A stretch of DNA of 64,000 nt from Bin87 sp964347975 (GCA_964347975.1 CAYGAY010000018.1:4992-68991); one strand, 5' to 3'; positions 48,599-58,003 are shown, counted from the first letter of the stretch. The notes: a model not told the origin generated them from the sequence alone. Numbers and translations are program-made.

Positions 48599-49603
48599 TT
48601 ACAGCAGCGCCGGCTCCTTTTCCTTTTGATAGACCTGGATCCGGCCACGGGTGTGGTCGAGAATGGCGATCTGGCCTGACGAGGTTACCCTCACCGCGCA
48701 GGGGTTGGCGAAGGCTTTCTCGAACGCGCCGCCGTCGTGGGTGACGGCCATGGTGCGCTGGCGGATCATGTCCGGGTTGGAGTTCAGCTTGGCCTTGCCC
48801 CACTCGGACAGGGTGTAGTCGCCCTTCAGCTGGGCGCGGAAGCGTCCGTCCGGGGCCAGTACCTGGACCCGGTCGTTCTCTCGGTCGCACACGTATATGT
48901 CGCCGTCGGCGTCCACTTGGACCGCGTTGGGGCGCTTGAACTGGCCGGGGCCGTCTCCGCTGGCGCCGAAGCTGGCCTGCCACTCGCCGGCCTGGGTGAA
49001 GACCTGGATGCGGTCATTCCGCCAGTCTGCGACGTAGATGAGGCCGTCCTGGTCCAGGCAGATGCCCCAGGGGAGGTTGAGCTGGCCGTCGCCGCTGCCG
49101 AACTCGCCGAACTGGCTCTTGAAAGCGCCGTCCAGCCCGTAGCTCTGGATGCGGTGGTTCTTGGCGTCCACCAGCCACATGGTATCGCCGACGATGGTGA
49201 TGCCGGAGGGGCCGTTGAACTCGCCGGGGCCGTCGCCGGCCGTGCCCCAGTGGGACACGTAATCGCCGTCCTCGGTGTAGACGGTGATGCGGTTCAGGTA
49301 CTCGTCGGCCACGTACAGGTTGTTGTCGGCGTCCAGCGCACAGGAGGTGGGCCAGTACATATCGCCGGCGTCTTCGCCGAACTTGCTGAACTCGCCAACC
49401 AACTCCTCGTTCAGCGTGGCGACAGTTACGTGCACGCCGTCCGGACGATTTTCATAGGAGCGGTTGAGAACGTAAACCCTGCCCTCTTCGTCGATAGCCA
49501 TGTCCACGGGATTGCGGAACCCGGTGCCGTTGAACTCGTTGCGGCCCACGGAGTGGCTATAGGTGAAAGCAGTGTCCACGAGGCCAAACAGATGGGTACT
49601 CAT
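48599..49603 (-). CDS. NHL-repeat beta-propeller protein, second paralogue
   Basis: A 334-residue protein with about six NHL blades marked by D-x-D/E-G-x-x-Y-V-A/C-D motifs (for example D-A-D-N-N-L-Y-V-A-D, D-Q-D-G-L-I-Y-V-A-D and D-A-D-G-D-I-Y-V-C-D) and G-D-G-P-G-E-F-N-x-P turns between blades. No signal peptide is seen. It is the last gene of the minus-strand block with DUF1501 and DUF1800, which suggests a shared role. The same kind of protein is at 20090-20983. Confidence 0.85.
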   Translation of the reverse strand: MSTHLFGLVDTAFTYSHSVGRNEFNGTGFRNPVDMAIDEEGRVYVLNRSYENRPDGVHVTVATLNEELVGEFSKFGEDAGDMYWPTSCALDADNNLYVADEYLNRITVYTEDGDYVSHWGTAGDGPGEFNGPSGITIVGDTMWLVDAKNHRIQSYGLDGAFKSQFGEFGSGDGQLNLPWGICLDQDGLIYVADWRNDRIQVFTQAGEWQASFGASGDGPGQFKRPNAVQVDADGDIYVCDRENDRVQVLAPDGRFRAQLKGDYTLSEWGKAKLNSNPDMIRQRTMAVTHDGGAFEKAFANPCAVRVTSSGQIAILDHTRGRIQVYQKEKEPALL

Positions 49604-49695
49604 AGACTTCCCTCTTTTGTTGGTCGTCGGTAGTCAGAGTGCGGCAGGATTCCTCTGGGAGGATACCCCGCCGCGCTGGTTGCGGTGCCGGTGGC

Positions 49696-50835
49696 CTACA
49701 GGAAGGGAACCTTCTCGAAGACGCCGCGGTTGATGGGGTTGGAGTCCAGATTCATCCAGTCTTCCAGGATGGTGGCATAAACCTGGCGGAAGTCCATGTT
49801 GGACTTGAGGTTGCCGCCCTCTTCCTGATCGGCCGGAGCCAGGGACGGATAGACGCCGTAAATGCCGCCCTTGACGTGTTCGCCAACGGCGAAGGCCACG
49901 GAGCCGGCGCCGTGGTCGGTGCCGGAGCCGTTGTCGCCGACCCGGCGGCCGAACTCGGAGAACATGAACAGAGTGACGTTGTCGCTGGCGTCATGGTCCC
50001 GCAGGTCGGTGATGAAGGTGTCAACGTTGGCCGACACGTCAGTCCACAGGCGGGCGTGGTCGGTGGCCTGGTTGGCGTGGGTGTCGAAGCCGTTGTAGGG
50101 GCTGGTGGTGAAGAGCACGCGGGTGCCCAGGTCAGCCAGGTGGGTCTGGGCGATGTTCTTCATGTACTGGCCCACGACGCTGCTGGAGTACTCCACGTTG
50201 GAGGTGTACTTCGGCGGCGCGGTGGCCAGGATGTCGGCTCCGATGCGGGCGTAGGTGCCGGTGGAGCGCAGGTAGTCGCTCACGAAGCCCTGGCCCACGG
50301 TGGGGGCGTAGATCTTGCTGAACAGGTCCAGCGCCTCGGCGCGCTGGTCGTCGCCCTCGATGCCGGTGAGCAAACCGTAGGTCTCCAGGTTGCCCACGGA
50401 GGCAACGGGGACGCCTTCCTTGGCCAGCGCGCGCGGCAGCCCACGGCCGAAGTTCACGCCGGTGATGCCCTGGCCCTCATTGTTGGGGTCCAGTTCCTTG
50501 ATGACCTGGCCCAGCCAGCCTTCGGTGCCGATGGTGTCCGGCTCACAGGTGTGCCAGATGTCCATGCTGCGGAAGTGGCTGTAGGAGGGGTTGGCATAGC
50601 CGATGCCCACGAAGATGGCCAGCTTGCCCTCATCCCAGTATTTCTTCAGGGGGCCCATGGTGGGGTGCAGGCCAATTTCGCCGTTCAGGTCGAGGACCGC
50701 CTCGGCGGGTACGCCCAGATTGGGGCGGAAGTCCCGATAGTGGCCGTCGTTATAGGGGATGACAGTGTTCAGGCCGTCGTTCCCGCCGGAGAGGGAAAGA
50801 ACCACCAGAACGTTGTCTTTGTTGGTAGAGACCAT
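49696..50835 (-). CDS. DUF1501-family protein
   Basis: A 379-residue protein with the family start V-V-L-S-L-S-G-G-N-D-G-L-N-T-V-I-P-Y, Y-S-H-F-R-S-M-D-I-W, G-F-D-T-H-A-N-Q and F-S-E-F-G-R-R-V-G-D-N-G-S-G-T-D-H-G. These segments carry the conserved Asp, His and Glu of DUF1501, a sulfatase/alkaline-phosphatase-like fold. Members usually have a Tat signal; none is seen here. It follows DUF1800 by 68 bases, the usual pairing. The molecular function is unsettled. Confidence 0.9.
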   Translation of the reverse strand: MVSTNKDNVLVVLSLSGGNDGLNTVIPYNDGHYRDFRPNLGVPAEAVLDLNGEIGLHPTMGPLKKYWDEGKLAIFVGIGYANPSYSHFRSMDIWHTCEPDTIGTEGWLGQVIKELDPNNEGQGITGVNFGRGLPRALAKEGVPVASVGNLETYGLLTGIEGDDQRAEALDLFSKIYAPTVGQGFVSDYLRSTGTYARIGADILATAPPKYTSNVEYSSSVVGQYMKNIAQTHLADLGTRVLFTTSPYNGFDTHANQATDHARLWTDVSANVDTFITDLRDHDASDNVTLFMFSEFGRRVGDNGSGTDHGAGSVAFAVGEHVKGGIYGVYPSLAPADQEEGGNLKSNMDFRQVYATILEDWMNLDSNPINRGVFEKVPFL

Positions 50836-50903
50836 TTGCTAGTCCTCCATTTTGTTGCTTGATTGCAGTGGCGCGATTTGCCGGTCTTGTGGTGGTTTCC
50901 CAA

Positions 50904-52328
50904 TTACTCGAACTGGAACTCCGAGGTGGAGGCGATAATCTGGAACATTTCGCCGGAGCGGCGGGTGAACTCGGCGCGCTCGGCGTCGCTGCCGTGGGTC
51001 AGATTGCCGCCGCGGCCGGCGTGGGCAATCAGCTGGTCGCGGGTGTCCTCGGTGAGGTTGAGGCAGCCCACCAGGTCGGCGCAGGTGTCCACAAACTGTT
51101 CGGGGGAGAGGCTGTCGCCCTGGGCCATCAGCTTGGAGATCATGCTCTGGACGCCGGGCAGGTCGGTGCGGCCCAGGTAGTCGGCGGCGAAGTTGATGCG
51201 CTCGACCAGGGTGCCGGAGTCGATCCACTCGTGGCCGGTGTGCCAGCCTTCAACCGTGGGCGGGTTCATCAGGTCCATGCCCATGTACTTGGGCTCCTGG
51301 CTCAGTTCGAACATGCCGGGCTTGATTTCGTCCCGGTGGTCGCCGACCATGCGCAGGGTGCCGGCCACCATCTCGGCGGGATTCTTCACCTTGGCGTAGC
51401 GGGCGTTCTTGAAAGCGTCGGAATTGAACAGCGTGCGGAGCATCTCGGTGATGTTGTAACCGCTGTCAAAGTAGGTCTGCTCCAGCGCGGCCAGGAGGCT
51501 CTCGTCCTTGGGCGGAGTCTGCCGCCAGCTGGGAACCGGAACTTCATCGGCGACGAAGAAGTTGTACATATGCCGCGAGATGAACCGGGCGGTGGCCTTC
51601 TGGTCGGCAATAATGTCCAGGATGTCGTCGCCGTTCCAGTTGCCCGTGCGGCCCAGGAACGTCTTCTCGGAGTCGTCGTGGTCAGCGGGGTCGAACCGGA
51701 ACTCCCAGGGGCTGCGCCCGTAGGGGAAAGGCGGGTACGGCGGGGCGATGTTCCAGCCGGTGAACGCGCGGGCCGTGGCCTTTACGTCGTCCTCAGAGTA
51801 GTTGAACTCTTCGTTCATGCCCACGCCCATGGAGAACAGTTCCAGCAGCTCGCGGCCGTAGTTCTCATTGATGGCCGTCTTGTGGCTCTCGCAGTTGTCC
51901 AGGTAATAGACCATGCCCGGGCTGGTGGAAAGGTCCATCAGCAGTTCCCGGAAGTTGCCCATTCCGTTGTCCCGGAACATTTGGATCATCCGGCCCATCT
52001 CTTCGCCGGAGTCGATCTTGGAGTGGCCGGCGCAGAAGATCATGTGCCAGAACAGCGCCATTTTCTCCTTGAGCTGGTACTCGGTGTTGACCATGCGATA
52101 CACCCAGTTCTGGATGTTGATTTCGATGGCCCCGGCGTGGTTGTAGGTGGGGTGATAGCGCAGCATCAGGTCATCTTCGACGCCGGACGAAGAGCCGGGG
52201 TTCAGCAGCTCTTCCACCACGGTGTCATAACCTTGCGCAGCGGCGGCTTCGATCTCGTCGCGGCTGGCGTTGAAGCCGGCGCGGCGGAGAAGGTGAGCCA
52301 TCAGTGCAATGTCGTTGCTTCCTGCCAT
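50904..52328 (-). CDS. DUF1800-family protein
   Basis: A 474-residue protein with the family start H-L-L-R-R-A-G-F-N-A-S-R-D-E-I, M-A-L-F-W-H-M-I-F-C-A-G-H-S, N-E-N-Y-G-R-E-L-L-E-L-F-S-M-G-V and the late P-P-T-V-E-G-W-H-T-G pattern. ATG 52328 has AGGAGG upstream, which fixes the start. DUF1800 and DUF1501 genes are nearly always adjacent and are often linked to secreted or surface processes; their activity is not established. Confidence 0.9.
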   Translation of the reverse strand: MAGSNDIALMAHLLRRAGFNASRDEIEAAAAQGYDTVVEELLNPGSSSGVEDDLMLRYHPTYNHAGAIEINIQNWVYRMVNTEYQLKEKMALFWHMIFCAGHSKIDSGEEMGRMIQMFRDNGMGNFRELLMDLSTSPGMVYYLDNCESHKTAINENYGRELLELFSMGVGMNEEFNYSEDDVKATARAFTGWNIAPPYPPFPYGRSPWEFRFDPADHDDSEKTFLGRTGNWNGDDILDIIADQKATARFISRHMYNFFVADEVPVPSWRQTPPKDESLLAALEQTYFDSGYNITEMLRTLFNSDAFKNARYAKVKNPAEMVAGTLRMVGDHRDEIKPGMFELSQEPKYMGMDLMNPPTVEGWHTGHEWIDSGTLVERINFAADYLGRTDLPGVQSMISKLMAQGDSLSPEQFVDTCADLVGCLNLTEDTRDQLIAHAGRGGNLTHGSDAERAEFTRRSGEMFQIIASTSEFQFE

Positions 52329-52673
52329 TGTTTCCTCCTTTGTGTACCGTTCGGATAGTCGTCCCGACTGGCTGATTTTGATGGTCAGAATATACCGTAA
52401 AGTCAGCGGAATCCGCAATAAGCAACGGTCAAAACCGTCGCCCGAATTGCGGAACGATTATCAGTTTATAATCGTATCGCCAGAAGTATGCAGTGTCAAC
52501 ATGGATGGAAAACCCCGCCCCGATGGCGCGGATCTGGCAAAGGTGGCCTGGCGCGCGCAATTCCTCGACAAAGTGAGTGAGCCGTCGGCTTAAAACGCTG
52601 GTCCCGCTTCATTCCGTTGCGCCGCCGGCAGGGTCGTTACCTCCGGAGCATTCGGAGGGCGATCTTTCATGTA
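52329..52673. other. spacer with A+T-rich promoter-like DNA
   Basis: The 345 bases hold the likely promoter of the DUF1800 operon (an A+T-rich stretch around 52380-52400 reading TATACCGTAAAG). A 30-codon frame from ATG 52501 lacks a ribosome-binding site and any family pattern, so I do not call it. Confidence 0.35.
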
Positions 52674-53078
52674 CTAGTTCGGGCTGGGTCCCATTGCCAT
52701 GACATTAATGACCAACATCACAGCCAGCATAGCCGCTTCCAGTGCGAACAATACGTGGGCAATGGTGATGCCTAATCGCTTAAGTTCTAAATTCTCCCCA
52801 CGTTGCCCCTGAAAAAGGTGGATGGTCAACCCCGCAACCAGAGTTGTGGCAAGGTACAGGGCAAGAGCGATCATCCCGGAAACGCCCCAGGCGAGCGTCG
52901 CGTACGTGAAATCGCCTGCCGCAATGGCCGCGGGAATGTCAGAGTTGCTGGCGATGACGACAGCTGTGCCTGTAATGGCGGTGGCGATGGTGAGTGTACC
53001 GAGGCAAATGATGTCCCAGTGTCGCGCCCACTCAGCAGCCGTCCTCAGCTCTCGATCATGCACTGGTGTCGCGCTCAT
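52674..53078 (-). CDS. small membrane protein of unknown function (three predicted helices)
   Basis: A 134-residue protein with hydrophobic segments at about 24-47, 60-90 and 105-128. It opens M-S-A-T-P-V-H-D-R-E and its start lies 23 bases inside the preceding gene (53056-53379), as in the 21332-22286 pair. Function unknown. Confidence 0.55.
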   Translation of the reverse strand: MSATPVHDRELRTAAEWARHWDIICLGTLTIATAITGTAVVIASNSDIPAAIAAGDFTYATLAWGVSGMIALALYLATTLVAGLTIHLFQGQRGENLELKRLGITIAHVLFALEAAMLAVMLVINVMAMGPSPN

Positions 53079-53379
53079 TGACCATTCGCAACATCTTCTC
53101 CATAGTCGCCCAGACGATCAATACCGGGAGAACTGCGCATGCCCCTGCTGTTGCCGCGAATGCAGCCGCGTAACCATGCTCTTTGGCGTCCACCGCGACG
53201 ATAGCAGCCAACACCATGAGCGTGCTGAGCGTCAGACCTCCGATTGCCGCGGCGCAAAGGACGATCCAGAAAGCGAGCGGGCGTTTCGGAACTCTGTTTC
53301 TGATGTGTCGGTCCGGCTGCTCTCCGGTCTGCGAGGCGGCCGGGGTTACGCCGTTGGGCGTCGATGAATCGGTAACCAT
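53056..53379 (-). CDS. small membrane protein of unknown function (two predicted helices)
   Basis: A 107-residue protein with a hydrophilic N-terminus of about 32 residues, then hydrophobic segments at 36-62 and 70-92. It ends M-E-K-M-L-R-M-V-N-E-R. The overlap with the next gene suggests the two small membrane proteins form a complex. No family is recognised. Confidence 0.55.
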   Translation of the reverse strand: MVTDSSTPNGVTPAASQTGEQPDRHIRNRVPKRPLAFWIVLCAAAIGGLTLSTLMVLAAIVAVDAKEHGYAAAFAATAGACAVLPVLIVWATMEKMLRMVNERDTSA

Positions 53380-53597
53380 GTTTCAGCCTTCGGGCGGCGC
53401 CTGTCTTTTTAGGCTGCCACCGCACGGCATATTGTCCGGGTTTTGACGATTGGTTTCAAGGTCCCGGAGAGCCGGCCATCCTTTCACGGCGCTGGGCTAT
53501 TGGGCATGATTTTGCCGTCAATTTATGCGACCTGGCCTATCCGAGCCGCCCAATCTTCCCGAACTGGTTGATGGCATTTTGCTCAGGGCAGCCAAAG

Positions 53598-54314
53598 TTA
53601 TCCCAATCGGAACCGTTTGAATACCTCAGCATACTCCACCCCAATGCGCGTCCCGTCGCGGCGGCGCCATTCTTTCATGTAACGGTCCGCCGATTCAGGG
53701 CTCACCTGGCTGCGGTGGGCCCGCAGCGCCGCCACCGCCGTTTCGATATGGTTGGTTACGTCGATGACGTGGTCCGGCTCGGTACGGCCCATCACCCAAA
53801 CTTCCCGCACCTTGTGCGGCTCCAAACCCTCTTCGGTCAGCAGTTCGGGGAAGGTCATTCGGTCCCGGGCCGCCGGGTACACCGCGCCCATGGCGGCGTC
53901 CCCCGACGCGAAGTGGTCCGGATGATCAATGTACCCGTCGCCGTCCAGGTTGCGCACCGGGTTCATGCAGATGAGAACGTCCGGACGGTGCGCGCGGATG
54001 GCGCGGGATATGTCCTTTCGCAACTCCAGCGTGGATTCCAGATATGCGTCGGGATAGCCCAGGAAAAATACTCGGGACAGGCCCAGGACGCGGGCCGCTT
54101 CACGCTGTTCTTCCTCACGCATTTTGACCAACGTTGCCACGGTCATATCCGGGTCGTCGCTGCCCTTGCTGCCGTCGGTGCAGATGACGTACGCCACGTC
54201 CCAGCCCTCGGCGCACAGGCGGGCCACCGTGCCCGCGCAGCCCCATTCGGCATCGTCGGCGTGAGCGACCACCACCATTGCGCGGCTGAAATCATCGCTT
54301 GATTGAGTTACCAA
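53598..54314 (-). CDS. PIG-L family deacetylase
   Basis: A zinc-dependent LmbE/PIG-L deacetylase of 238 residues with V-V-A-H-A-D-D-A-E-W-G, the metal-binding A-H-x-D-D motif of the family (usually A-H-P-D-D), and a later I-D-H-P-D-H metal-site segment. Relatives remove acetyl groups from GlcNAc-containing lipids, mycothiol precursors or antibiotics. The start is set at TTG 54314, which has GGGAG 7 bases upstream; the longer frame to 54389 runs into a palindromic repeat. It stands alone, flanked by repeats. Confidence 0.85.
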   Translation of the reverse strand: MVTQSSDDFSRAMVVVAHADDAEWGCAGTVARLCAEGWDVAYVICTDGSKGSDDPDMTVATLVKMREEEQREAARVLGLSRVFFLGYPDAYLESTLELRKDISRAIRAHRPDVLICMNPVRNLDGDGYIDHPDHFASGDAAMGAVYPAARDRMTFPELLTEEGLEPHKVREVWVMGRTEPDHVIDVTNHIETAVAALRAHRSQVSPESADRYMKEWRRRDGTRIGVEYAEVFKRFRLG

Positions 54315-54337
54315 GGTGAAACTCCCACGAAAATGAT

Positions 54338-54430
54338 CAGAAGCAGAGTTTTCAGGATTATCAGGATCGGCAAGATTGGGATAATGCAATCCTGAAAATC
54401 ATTGAAGTCCGGTAAATCCTGCTTCTGACG
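54338..54430. repeat. imperfect palindromic repeat (CAGAAGCAG...CTGCTTCTG)
   Basis: CAGAAGCAGAGTTTTCAGGATT on the left is inverted on the right as AATCCTGAAAATC and AATCCTGCTTCTG. This looks like a member of a known class of bacterial dispersed palindromes. It lies directly before the PIG-L gene start. Confidence 0.55.
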
Positions 54431-54463
54431 ATACCACGTCCCGAAGTGGGTACGCACCAGCAT

Positions 54464-55732
54464 CTAGGCCGGCGAAGCTGCGGACCCGGCCGCGTCGGCC
54501 GTGCGGTTTCGGGTTATCCAGTGTAGGGTGAATCCCAAAGTAGCGCCGACCAGCGCCATTCCCGACGCCATGGCGAAAGACCATTGCAGTGTGCCGGTGG
54601 CGTCGGCAACCGGCCCGGAAATGGCCGGCGAGATGGTGCTGCCGATCCCGGCTCCCATGCCCATCAATCCAAAGGCTGCCGGGGCCATGAACACGGGCAC
54701 GAAGTCGCCGGCCGCCGCCGCGCAGATGGTGTAGGTGGAGCGCAGCGCAAACCCCGCCAGCGCCGACGCTATGATGAAGAAGACCAGCTCCGGCATCAGC
54801 CAGAACAGGGTATGGCAGGCCGCCTCAATCAGGAACGTGACGCCAAAGGCCATGCCCCGTCCCACCCGGTCGGACAGCGCTCCGGAGCCCACGCCGCTGC
54901 CTATGCTCAGGATGCCAATGGTCATAAACAGCGCCCCCACGATGGCCACGTCGATGCCATGCTCTACTTCCAGATACGCGCCGTAGCTGGACGTGAGAAT
55001 GCCGTGGACGAACCCCGAACAGAACGCCATCCCGGTGATGAGCCACACGTAAGGGTTGGTGTACACCTGCACCGGCCAGCTCGACGGCCCGCGCCTTGCC
55101 GGCCCACGCTGGGACGAGACTTCGGCATTGGGAACCTCGCGAATAAAGCCGACGCACACCATGCCAATCAGGACGCTGGTGGCGGCCAGCGCATACCAGA
55201 CGTAACGCCAGGCCTCATCGCCGAAAACTCCGGTCAGCGGCGGCACGATAATGCCGGTAAAGATAATCGCCAGGCTCCCGCCCGACGCGGCGATGCCGGC
55301 GGCCTTCCCCCGGTCGTTCACCCGGAACCACGGCGCGAGCATTCCCATCATGGGCGTCAGCGCCGCCCCTGACGACACGCCGACGATTATCATGGCGACC
55401 AGAGCGCCCCAGTAATTCGGCGACCAACCCAGCAATCCCATGGCCGTGGCTTGGGCGAATATGCTGGCAATTACCATCCACCGCCCGCCGTACCGCGACG
55501 CGGCGGCTCCCGACAGCAAGCCCGATACGACCCTGGAAATGGACAGCGCCACCACCAGAACGAAGACCGTGGTGTAGGACAGCTCGAAGCTGCTCTTCAT
55601 CCCCGGTATCGTGAGCGCCTGGACGTACAGGGAAAAGCTGGTAATCAGGTTGACCGCCAGCGTCACGGCCAGGATCACGGCAGCATAGGTGCGCGCCCAC
55701 CGGGGAATCAGGGCGGCGACGGGAAAGGCCAT
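54464..55732 (-). CDS. major facilitator superfamily transporter
   Basis: A 422-residue protein with 12 predicted helices. MFS marks are the loop 2-3 region V-V-S-G-L-L-S-G-A-A-A-S-R-Y-G-G-R and the later G-S-G-V-G-S-G-A-L-S-D-R-V-G-R-G. It resembles oxalate/formate-antiporter-like or monocarboxylate carriers in layout, with no soluble domains. ATG 55732 is preferred to an upstream TTG. Substrate unknown, perhaps a carboxylic acid. Confidence 0.88.
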   Translation of the reverse strand: MAFPVAALIPRWARTYAAVILAVTLAVNLITSFSLYVQALTIPGMKSSFELSYTTVFVLVVALSISRVVSGLLSGAAASRYGGRWMVIASIFAQATAMGLLGWSPNYWGALVAMIIVGVSSGAALTPMMGMLAPWFRVNDRGKAAGIAASGGSLAIIFTGIIVPPLTGVFGDEAWRYVWYALAATSVLIGMVCVGFIREVPNAEVSSQRGPARRGPSSWPVQVYTNPYVWLITGMAFCSGFVHGILTSSYGAYLEVEHGIDVAIVGALFMTIGILSIGSGVGSGALSDRVGRGMAFGVTFLIEAACHTLFWLMPELVFFIIASALAGFALRSTYTICAAAAGDFVPVFMAPAAFGLMGMGAGIGSTISPAISGPVADATGTLQWSFAMASGMALVGATLGFTLHWITRNRTADAAGSAASPA

Positions 55733-55859
55733 GGGAGCCAGAACGGAAAACGGCAACGTTGCATTCGACGCCAGGGGGGAATGCCATCATATCACAACGT
55801 GCCGCCGGCGCAGCGTGAGCGTTCCCTGATACAATACGGCAGGATGGCAAACCCGCGAG

Positions 55860-56561
55860 GTGTTGACCGTGACCACGACCCAAACGCAAACCCGACCGGC
55901 GCAGACGGATGATGCCGTTTATGGCGCGGCCACCGCCGAGCCGGAAGAAGGCTGCTTCTATATTCCACTGGCCGAGTTCGGCCAGTCGCTGGACAACCCC
56001 GATTTGGATGAATGGTTCGAAGCCTTCGTCGCCCGCAACAAGCACTTCAGCGGCGGCTTCTTTGAGATTACCGCCAAGGGAGAACTGAAAATCATGCCCC
56101 CTACGGGCTTCCCCGGCTACCTTCACGAAACCGAGTTCACCGTTCGTATCGGGCTGTGGTCCGACGGCTATGGCGGCAAAGTCGGCGGCCCCACCGCGCG
56201 TTGGAACCTCCCCGACGGTTCACGCCCCGGCCCGGATGCCAGCTGGATTTCCGATGAACGCTGGAATGCCCTGATGTCCGCGGGCAACCAACCTGCATTT
56301 CTGCACATCGCCCCCGACTTCATCGTCGAAATTGTGTCACCGTCCAACCGCGGCCCGGAGCTGGTGCGCAAGGTCATGCGGTTTATAGAAAACGGCGCCA
56401 AACTGGCCTGGGTCATCAACCCGCCGCGCCGGCTGGCGACCATCTACCGCCCCGGCCTGACACCAGAAACGTTGCATGATCCGGAGACGCTGGACGGCGA
56501 AGAGGCGCTGCCGGGGTTCGTCTTCGAGGTGCGGGCGCGAATCTTTGATAACGTTGGCTGA
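55860..56561 (+). CDS. Uma2-family putative endonuclease, copy 3
   Basis: A 233-residue protein with an N-terminal Thr/Gln-rich lead, then F-E-A-F-V-A-R-N, G-P-D-A-S-W-I (active-site Asp), A-P-D-F-I-V-E-I-V-S-P-S-N-R (Glu) and K-V-M-R-F-I-E-N-G-A-K-L-A-W-V-I-N-P (Lys and signature). The start is uncertain: GTG 55860 or GTG 55869. It is divergent from the MFS gene. Confidence 0.85.
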   Translation: MLTVTTTQTQTRPAQTDDAVYGAATAEPEEGCFYIPLAEFGQSLDNPDLDEWFEAFVARNKHFSGGFFEITAKGELKIMPPTGFPGYLHETEFTVRIGLWSDGYGGKVGGPTARWNLPDGSRPGPDASWISDERWNALMSAGNQPAFLHIAPDFIVEIVSPSNRGPELVRKVMRFIENGAKLAWVINPPRRLATIYRPGLTPETLHDPETLDGEEALPGFVFEVRARIFDNVG

Positions 56562-56577
56562 ACCGCCTGATTTGCCG

Positions 56578-57075
56578 ATGATGCGGCAACCGACCCAGGA
56601 AACCGGACAACCAAGTCCGCCGCCCGTACCACCGGAAGCGCTCAAGCCCTGGTATTATCAGGGCTGGTTTCTCGTCCCCACCTTCGTCTGGTGGCCGTGC
56701 AGCGCGATCCTGTTCATCCGGTCGCCGTGGCACGATGGCGTGGTCAGTGGCGCGCTGTCATGGGCCTGGATCATCGTCGGCGGCGGGTGGATATTCCTGC
56801 GGACGCAGTTTCGCGTGCAAAACGGGCAGCCGCTGTTTGACCCCACGCTCCTGGCTTTAGCGGCCCCGGGCGTGTTCTTGACAATACTCACGCAGTCGCT
56901 GTGGCTGCTCCGCGACCGGCCTCGCATCCGGCGGATCCGCGACGCCGGCGGCTTTGCGGCCTATGCCGACGCGGATGCGCCGGCGCCGGATTCCGGCGAA
57001 AGCCGGAATGACGGGGAACGTCGGCGACGACGCGCCAACCGGGGCAGCGTCCGCAGCCGGCGTCGGCGACGCTAA
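56578..57075 (+). CDS. membrane protein with a repeat-derived Arg-rich C-terminus
   Basis: A 165-residue protein with a Pro-rich N-terminus and three hydrophobic segments (about 28-46, 50-70 and 80-105). The last 35 residues come from a dispersed TTCCGGCGAAAGCCGGAA repeat (56988-57013) read in frame, followed by an Arg-rich tail. It ends 4 bases into the convergent surE stop. No family is recognised. Confidence 0.55.
   Translation: MMRQPTQETGQPSPPPVPPEALKPWYYQGWFLVPTFVWWPCSAILFIRSPWHDGVVSGALSWAWIIVGGGWIFLRTQFRVQNGQPLFDPTLLALAAPGVFLTILTQSLWLLRDRPRIRRIRDAGGFAAYADADAPAPDSGESRNDGERRRRRANRGSVRSRRRRR
56988..57013. repeat. dRS3-like palindrome inside a coding region
   Basis: GGATTCCGGCGAAAGCCGGAATGACG matches the repeats at 58004 and 58740. 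Here it supplies codons for D-S-G-E-S-R-N-D in the membrane protein at 56578-57075. Confidence 0.7.
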
Positions 57076-57965
57076 CCCTTATTCCCGTTCCCGCCAACGC
57101 CCAATCCGTCCACCAGGCCGCGCACCATTTCCATCCGCTCGTCGGTGGTGGAGAAGGCCATTCCCATGGGCGTAATGCCGACGTAGTTGGCCTTGCTGGC
57201 GTCAATGTCGCTGCCGTCGCCGCCGGCCAGCACCGCCCGATTGCGCGAAATCCAGTAGCGGCGGTGGCCGAAGGAGTCCTCGGAGCGCACCGATTCCCCG
57301 TAGGCGCGTCCACCCAGACGGGTGACCCGCACCCCGGCGATGCGTTCGGCAGGCTCGTTGGGCACGTTGACGTTGAGGAAGTAGGGCGGAGAAACCTCCG
57401 GCGCGTCGGCTAGGCGTCGGGCCAGGCGCGCCAGCACTTCGGCGGACAACTGATAGCGGGGCGACTGCACCGAACCTACAGAGATGGCGATGGTGGGATA
57501 GCCACGCACCCACCCCTGTACCGCCGCGCCCACCGTGCCGGACACGATGACGTCCCAACCCAGGTTGGAGCCGCGATTGATGCCGCTCACCACCAGGTCG
57601 GGCCTGGGCGTCACCAACTGCTCCAGCGCCAGGATGCACGAATCCGCCGGCGTCCCTTGCACCGCCCAGGCAGTGATGGGATTGGGCAGAGTCGGCACGG
57701 CGGCATCCGGCGGCGGCACGGCGTCCGCGCTGCGCGGCGGGGTATCCGCGCCGGGAGCAAACTGCATCAGATACTGCTCTGCCGGCACCTGGTGGACGAA
57801 CAACGGCGAGTGCAGCGTCATCGACGCCCCCACGCCCGACTGCTCCCGGTCGGGCGCGACTATGGCGACCTCGCCGACCGTGGCAAGGCTGCGCGCCGCC
57901 GCCCACAGCCCTGATGCGTGAATGCCGTCGTCATTAGTGAGGAGGATTTTCAAGGGGTACTCCAC
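57072..57965 (-). CDS. surE: 5'/3'-nucleotidase SurE
   Basis: SurE removes phosphate from nucleoside monophosphates in the cytosol. The 297-residue protein starts with GTG 57965 and reads L-L-T-N-D-D-G-I-H-A-S-G, the metal-binding N-D-D-G motif, then A-P-D-R-E-Q-S-G-V-G and V-V-S-G-I-N-R-G-S-N-L-G. A proline/alanine insertion of about 30 residues follows the first third. The end T-P-M-G-M-A-F-S-T-T-D is usual for the family. Confidence 0.93.
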   Translation of the reverse strand: MEYPLKILLTNDDGIHASGLWAAARSLATVGEVAIVAPDREQSGVGASMTLHSPLFVHQVPAEQYLMQFAPGADTPPRSADAVPPPDAAVPTLPNPITAWAVQGTPADSCILALEQLVTPRPDLVVSGINRGSNLGWDVIVSGTVGAAVQGWVRGYPTIAISVGSVQSPRYQLSAEVLARLARRLADAPEVSPPYFLNVNVPNEPAERIAGVRVTRLGGRAYGESVRSEDSFGHRRYWISRNRAVLAGGDGSDIDASKANYVGITPMGMAFSTTDERMEMVRGLVDGLGVGGNGNKG

Positions 57966-58003
57966 GCTGGATGGCGTTGCAATTTGGGTGGTCTAATTTT
58001 CTC

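Noticed and set aside
52501..52593. 30-codon frame
   Set aside because: No ribosome-binding site, no family pattern and no supporting neighbour.
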